Assembly: GCA_004292955.1 (NCBI GenBank) | Contig: RDXX01000101.1 | Location: 1 to 35,003, forward strand | Reading direction: 5' to 3' | Length of the DNA stretch: 35,003 nucleotides | Origin: Oscillatoriales cyanobacterium | GTDB lineage: Bacteria > Cyanobacteriota > Cyanobacteriia > Cyanobacteriales > Microcoleaceae | In this document: positions 32,401 through 35,003 of the stretch, one piece after another | Layout: each line of letters starts with the position of its first letter | Numbering within the stretch: position 1 is the first letter of the stretch | Made by a program: the position numbers and the translations under genes | The notes under the pieces: generated by a model | Databases searched by the model: none | Told to the model about the DNA's origin: nothing | What the model saw: the letters and a program-made list of their open reading frames with translations, nothing else

Positions 32401-34476
32401 GATTTGTCGGTTTTCTTGGGAACTAATAAAAATAACCCAGGTTACAATAACAGCCGTGCTGGGTTTACGACAGATCCTATACCGGGAGATGTACACGGAC
32501 GTGTTGTGAGTTGGTACGGAGGAACATCCGACTTGCTTCCAACTAACTTTCCGTCCGATCAAAACTTAGAAGTTAATCCTGTATTTCGTCGGCGAGGCGA
32601 TGGATATCGGGAACGGTTGTTCGATAAAGACTTTTCATTTAGCAATAGTGTTTTGACAGGCCCGGCTCGCGTTAGCCCTTGGTATACGCCGGAAAGCAAA
32701 TTCCAACACGGTGCAGATGCTGCTCCTTGGGAAGGGATTGGTACGGGCTGGTTTTATTCGGCTATGGGTGGCGGTTACAGTTCGCGCCCTAAAACAAATG
32801 TAGAGCGTATCCCGGTTGATTTTGACAATACTTATGATGCCAGGATGCGAGGAGATGCGGCAGTTCCTACTTTGTTTAATGGGAATTTTGATGCTGTTTT
32901 CGATCCGAAGGGAGTGACTCGAACTCCTTTGTCTAAGGGTCTACCTGGGTGGTCGTTCCACAACGGTCAATCCGATCCAAATATTGATTTAGTTCAAAGT
33001 TTGGAAGACGTAAAACTTATCCAAGGGAACAGCGAACCAAACTATGCCTTTAAGTTAGAAACCAGCAAGGTGAAGGAAATTGTTCACAATCGGTTTGTTG
33101 TACCCGATTGGGGCGCTCTTCGATTTGATCTGCACGCACCAAAGATTGCCAATAGCTCTAATGCCAAATCTAAAGGTACGCTTGATGTTACTATTCGACC
33201 ATCAGATCCATCAATTCCAGCGTTTTCTCAAACAATAACTCTTCAAAAAGCTGAAAATAACACGGATAGTAATAAAGCTCCGGCTAGTTACCTAACAGAT
33301 AAATACAAAGTAGATTACGGGATAGAAGGCTTTGAATCTTTCAATGTTGACGTACCAGAAAGATTGCGCGGTCAGTCGGCAACTGTTGAATTCAAGCTCG
33401 AAGCATCTATTCCTGTCTATCTGGATAATGTCTTTTTCCAAAGCGAGTCGCTGAGGTTTAGCAATCCAACTACAGCAAGAACTGACCTACTGACTAATAA
33501 TACCTATCAAAATAACTATTTGATAGAGAAGCCACAGTACACTGTTTCCTATAATGGCAAAAAAAATACACCTAACTGGGTTAGTTGGGTTCTGGATGGC
33601 TCATGGCCAGGAAATATTAAAAGTAAAGACAGACCTGATGAGTTTGCGGTAGACCCCGACTTAAATAGTTCCTTTTACAAGGTTGCTCATAAAGACTATG
33701 AGTTCGATAGTCAAATTGATTATACTAAGAGGGACGACTATGAGCCATTTAAGCTTGAAAAGCCAGCTATCTTCTGGCCAGTACGGGGACACATGAGTGC
33801 TTCTAACGACCGAAATAGAAGCACAAAGGATATGTATGCTAGTTTCTTAACTACGAATATTGTTCCTCAAGATTCCAAGGGAAATGAAGGGGCTTGGCGC
33901 GGTTTGGAAAAGAAACTACAGGATTTGGCGCGTCTTAAAAATGAACAAAAACAGCCAACACCTTATAAGTTCTATATCTCTTCTGGTGTGTACGGTGCTG
34001 GTGGTGGAGAGTTAACAAAATATTCTACTCCTCCTACTGTGACAGTTTTAAATGAAAGAGGAAGAGTTGTGGAAGCTCCACTTAAGGATAATCCCAATTC
34101 TTTTAAAAATTTCAAAACAGCGGACGGCACTCGAACGATAACAGTTCCTAGTGCTCTCTGGAAAGTTGTGCTGGGATTCAAGCCAAATTCAACATCTGAT
34201 AAGCCAGATTATTACTTTGCTTTTTGGATGCCGAACAATTCCTATGAAATTCAGAAGAGCCTAGATTACACGACAAAAGATGCCAAGGGAAATATTATCG
34301 TCAAAAATAATACCTTGGGCTGGGAAGAGCGTTTAATTCCCATTGGCAAGCTAGAAGAAAGACTTAATGCAGATTTAGAAAAATCTGGTGACTCATTTAG
34401 ATATGACTTTCTTTCTCAGATTAAAGATCCTAACAGCAAGGACAAAATGAAAAAAATCATATCCCTTCTCCCCTAA
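29422..34476 (+). CDS. Giant exoprotein: beta-propeller, alpha/beta hydrolase-like and C-terminal NUC endonuclease
   Basis: The frame is open from the poly-C run at 29086 to 34476 with no ATG or GTG before 29422 (a TTG), so the true start is 28854 across a frameshift, about 1873 residues in all. Parts in order: a TIG-like strand-rich domain (29230-29540); a YVTN-type beta-propeller (29600-30950; IIDPRDQYAYIADG-type blades); an Fn3-like segment (31040-31520); an alpha/beta-hydrolase-like domain (VTVLTHGF, HFVGFSRGTVV with Ser codon 32014, GDVHGRVVSWY); a ligand-binding-like beta domain (32880-33450). A DNA/RNA non-specific endonuclease follows (33530-34240) with NWVSWVLDGSW, WPVRGHMSAS (His codon 33790), FLTTNIVPQ, KGNEGAWRGLE and TVPSALWKVVL. 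It is probably secreted, but by an unrecognised signal. Confidence 0.85.
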   Translation: MTDKSRKLENNQFEIAVQVPNTVPLGESRIVISRKQNEKVSPNPLETAKEVKYDSSPYRIENNTEYIFAAQWTADKVAIINGANPKSVVAATNSSKLLIDSVSVGTDGIVDRPRELTLTSDGSRAYVVMDRSGRVAVVDPMTRQQIDTQPNTAGINSINLPSGAEGRSIVIDPRDQYAYIADGKIGSNSIYVLDINPFSPTYHQVTQTIPVGTAPSGLRQIAISSDGKKLLVTAPNGSNSNIYAVNIDPKDRPSDPSQNPKKWNQLIGNITADEGLEGLAATVDPLKMTFTNSGKDSKGFGVLDITNNNPVSFAATTRYASLGLGSTFDYFDVNEGVSVTVLPDASYAFVVGRNADTKFFGQEIPSIDGDPRAGSNIGIIKNPLTNPQLVAATRPIPDGFATDLALSSDSKFLYASYPNLSGANGKVYVFDVEEFVKTLTNPSQFQVDNKGRGVGLPLFNSATARNATIADLAAIPIDNINPAVSIAADFQILTDANNQYTYGVPPGSKKAPVSVTNPRGLAATPLDWLDLKEPIGTSKSSENPLNPKFQWSFDSPPNQDITEVNLFVSLFDEGEGLLPWDKVVDLPDPNGNKFLSDQGLSKPQQLGLLTKPWNTSSYHGQENDFNPNRILTATWQKDSTNIGKWTFDGGKTFTQGTNTSFTLPPSLKLTAGQKYNWAVEAWNKEGKRNEEFGNFWTPLPPALNGDNTFSSVTVLTHGFKPPFLDKPGIPSEFYQMGNSIANAGIDGGGLMMKYDLPTGNWVPVNKNGAVSPDFQAGLNPKTDPNYLTKLGSYIAPYLAQKQPLVLLNNWSENNESAVPDSGFTEAAADAFFTSLVQLDGVLKNKTSPTKQGAVFNSPLHFVGFSRGTVVNSEIIQRLGTYFPDAGGKPNSGTRDLQMTTLDPHDFNQPSLNVVTKNFGDFREPKVQVWKNVTFADNYYQTVPNLLSGTLTPAGRNIPNLPSTEKGTAPGLKFPREGWRSENPDPNGKLLGEPDLSVFLGTNKNNPGYNNSRAGFTTDPIPGDVHGRVVSWYGGTSDLLPTNFPSDQNLEVNPVFRRRGDGYRERLFDKDFSFSNSVLTGPARVSPWYTPESKFQHGADAAPWEGIGTGWFYSAMGGGYSSRPKTNVERIPVDFDNTYDARMRGDAAVPTLFNGNFDAVFDPKGVTRTPLSKGLPGWSFHNGQSDPNIDLVQSLEDVKLIQGNSEPNYAFKLETSKVKEIVHNRFVVPDWGALRFDLHAPKIANSSNAKSKGTLDVTIRPSDPSIPAFSQTITLQKAENNTDSNKAPASYLTDKYKVDYGIEGFESFNVDVPERLRGQSATVEFKLEASIPVYLDNVFFQSESLRFSNPTTARTDLLTNNTYQNNYLIEKPQYTVSYNGKKNTPNWVSWVLDGSWPGNIKSKDRPDEFAVDPDLNSSFYKVAHKDYEFDSQIDYTKRDDYEPFKLEKPAIFWPVRGHMSASNDRNRSTKDMYASFLTTNIVPQDSKGNEGAWRGLEKKLQDLARLKNEQKQPTPYKFYISSGVYGAGGGELTKYSTPPTVTVLNERGRVVEAPLKDNPNSFKNFKTADGTRTITVPSALWKVVLGFKPNSTSDKPDYYFAFWMPNNSYEIQKSLDYTTKDAKGNIIVKNNTLGWEERLIPIGKLEERLNADLEKSGDSFRYDFLSQIKDPNSKDKMKKIISLLP

Positions 34477-34534
34477 AGACCTGGTTAAACTAACTTCCTC
34501 TTTTGCTGAGGGTAGGTAATTAGTTGATATAGCG

Positions 34535-34650
34535 CGTCTAAATCATTTGTATAGATATGTAGGGGCGATGCCAAGAGTGCCTGCCCTAAAAATCACGGGA
34601 TCACTACGAAACAATTGCCCCTACAAAGATTATACAACTGATTTAGACGT
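34535..34650. mobile_element. MITE-like inverted-repeat element, 116 bp
   Basis: Left end CGTCTAAATCATTTGTATAG and right end CAACTGATTTAGACG are inverted copies. The inner arms TGTAGGGGC and GCCCCTACA also pair. It fills the space between the convergent exoprotein and pentapeptide genes and encodes nothing. Confidence 0.7.
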
Positions 34651-34667
34651 ACTTTGGTAGCGACGAA

Positions 34668-35003
34668 TTAGTCTTCACTATTCCAAATAGTGCCATCGGG
34701 CATGATAGTATCTTTAAAGTAAACGTCTGTGAAAACAACCGTTCCAGGTTGGTAATTGTTAACTTCACTTATTTTAAATTCAGTGCCAAAGAAGTTAGCT
34801 CTCGTCAAGTCACACTTAGAAAAACCCACCCCATTTTGAAACTTAGCATCCCTAAAATCACTATCAATTAAGTCACAAAAACCAAACCCGGTGTCAATCA
34901 TTTTGGCTCCACTAAATTTGCATCTACTCAAATTAGTTAGGTGAAAACCAGTTTCCTGTAAGTCACTTCTGCTGAAATTTGCCCCAGTCAAATCCGCTCT
35001 GCG
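34668..35003 (-). CDS. Pentapeptide-repeat protein, 5' part outside the window
   Basis: The frame runs off the right edge (RRADLTGANFSRSDLQETGF). About 60 residues of degenerate pentapeptides precede a non-repeat tail (FKISEVNNYQPGTVVFTDVY) and the end IMPDGTIWNSED. The tail MPDGTI is shared with the pentapeptide protein at 212-856. No start can be assigned. Confidence 0.85.
   Translation of the reverse strand, partial: RRADLTGANFSRSDLQETGFHLTNLSRCKFSGAKMIDTGFGFCDLIDSDFRDAKFQNGVGFSKCDLTRANFFGTEFKISEVNNYQPGTVVFTDVYFKDTIMPDGTIWNSED

Overview
The window comes from a filamentous cyanobacterium, most likely of the Oscillatoria/Microcoleus/Tychonema type. The signs are frequent GCGATCGC (HIP1) octamers, TTGACAG-type tandem heptamers, pentapeptide-repeat genes, a fused molybdate transporter modBC, a cyanobacteriochrome-like sensor kinase and dense families of small inverted-repeat elements. 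This assignment rests on gene content and repeats read by eye; no database search was possible.

Layout. Bases 1-137 hold the 3' end (domains V and VI) of a group II intron whose body lies to the left. Two pentapeptide-repeat proteins follow (212-856; secreted, with TPR, 1372-2148). On the minus strand come a 1000-residue GAF/GAF/GAF histidine kinase (2182-5184), a NADAR/YbiA-like protein (5530-6000) and a TnpB-only IS200/IS605-type element with its right-end guide-RNA region (6237-7760). A housekeeping minus-strand block carries frr, pyrH and msrB. The molybdate uptake locus follows, modA then modBC, with inverted-repeat elements around and inside it. Next are a thioredoxin-like protein and a SpeB-type ureohydrolase, and on the plus strand an alpha/beta hydrolase.

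The middle holds a small unknown gene, a histidine-kinase fragment and a striking 896-residue protein. It joins a winged-helix domain, a Ser/Thr kinase, one membrane segment, a TPR-like stretch and a type I periplasmic-binding domain. After a repeat-rich spacer come a ceramidase-family membrane protein, a DUF2809 protein, an LCP (LytR-CpsA-Psr) protein, a small membrane protein and rpe (ribulose-phosphate epimerase). A decayed IS4-type transposase follows, interrupted by a 152-bp inverted-repeat element with a clear 10-bp target duplication.

The right part has a Tat-type metallophosphoesterase, a proline-rich single-pass protein, a broken Uma2 fragment and a very large exoprotein-like gene (28854-34476). 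The latter combines a TIG-like domain, a YVTN-type beta-propeller, a GFSRG alpha/beta-hydrolase-like domain and a C-terminal DNA/RNA non-specific endonuclease. Its reading frame is split by a run of nine C. The window ends inside another pentapeptide-repeat gene.

How they work together. frr/pyrH and modA/modBC are the only convincing operons. Most other genes stand alone and are separated by mobile repeat families, several of which sit exactly at stop codons. The most interesting items are the kinase-receptor fusion, the propeller-hydrolase-nuclease giant with its poly-C frame break, the dual-Cys cyanobacteriochrome-like GAF, and repeats recruited as linker peptide in ModBC.
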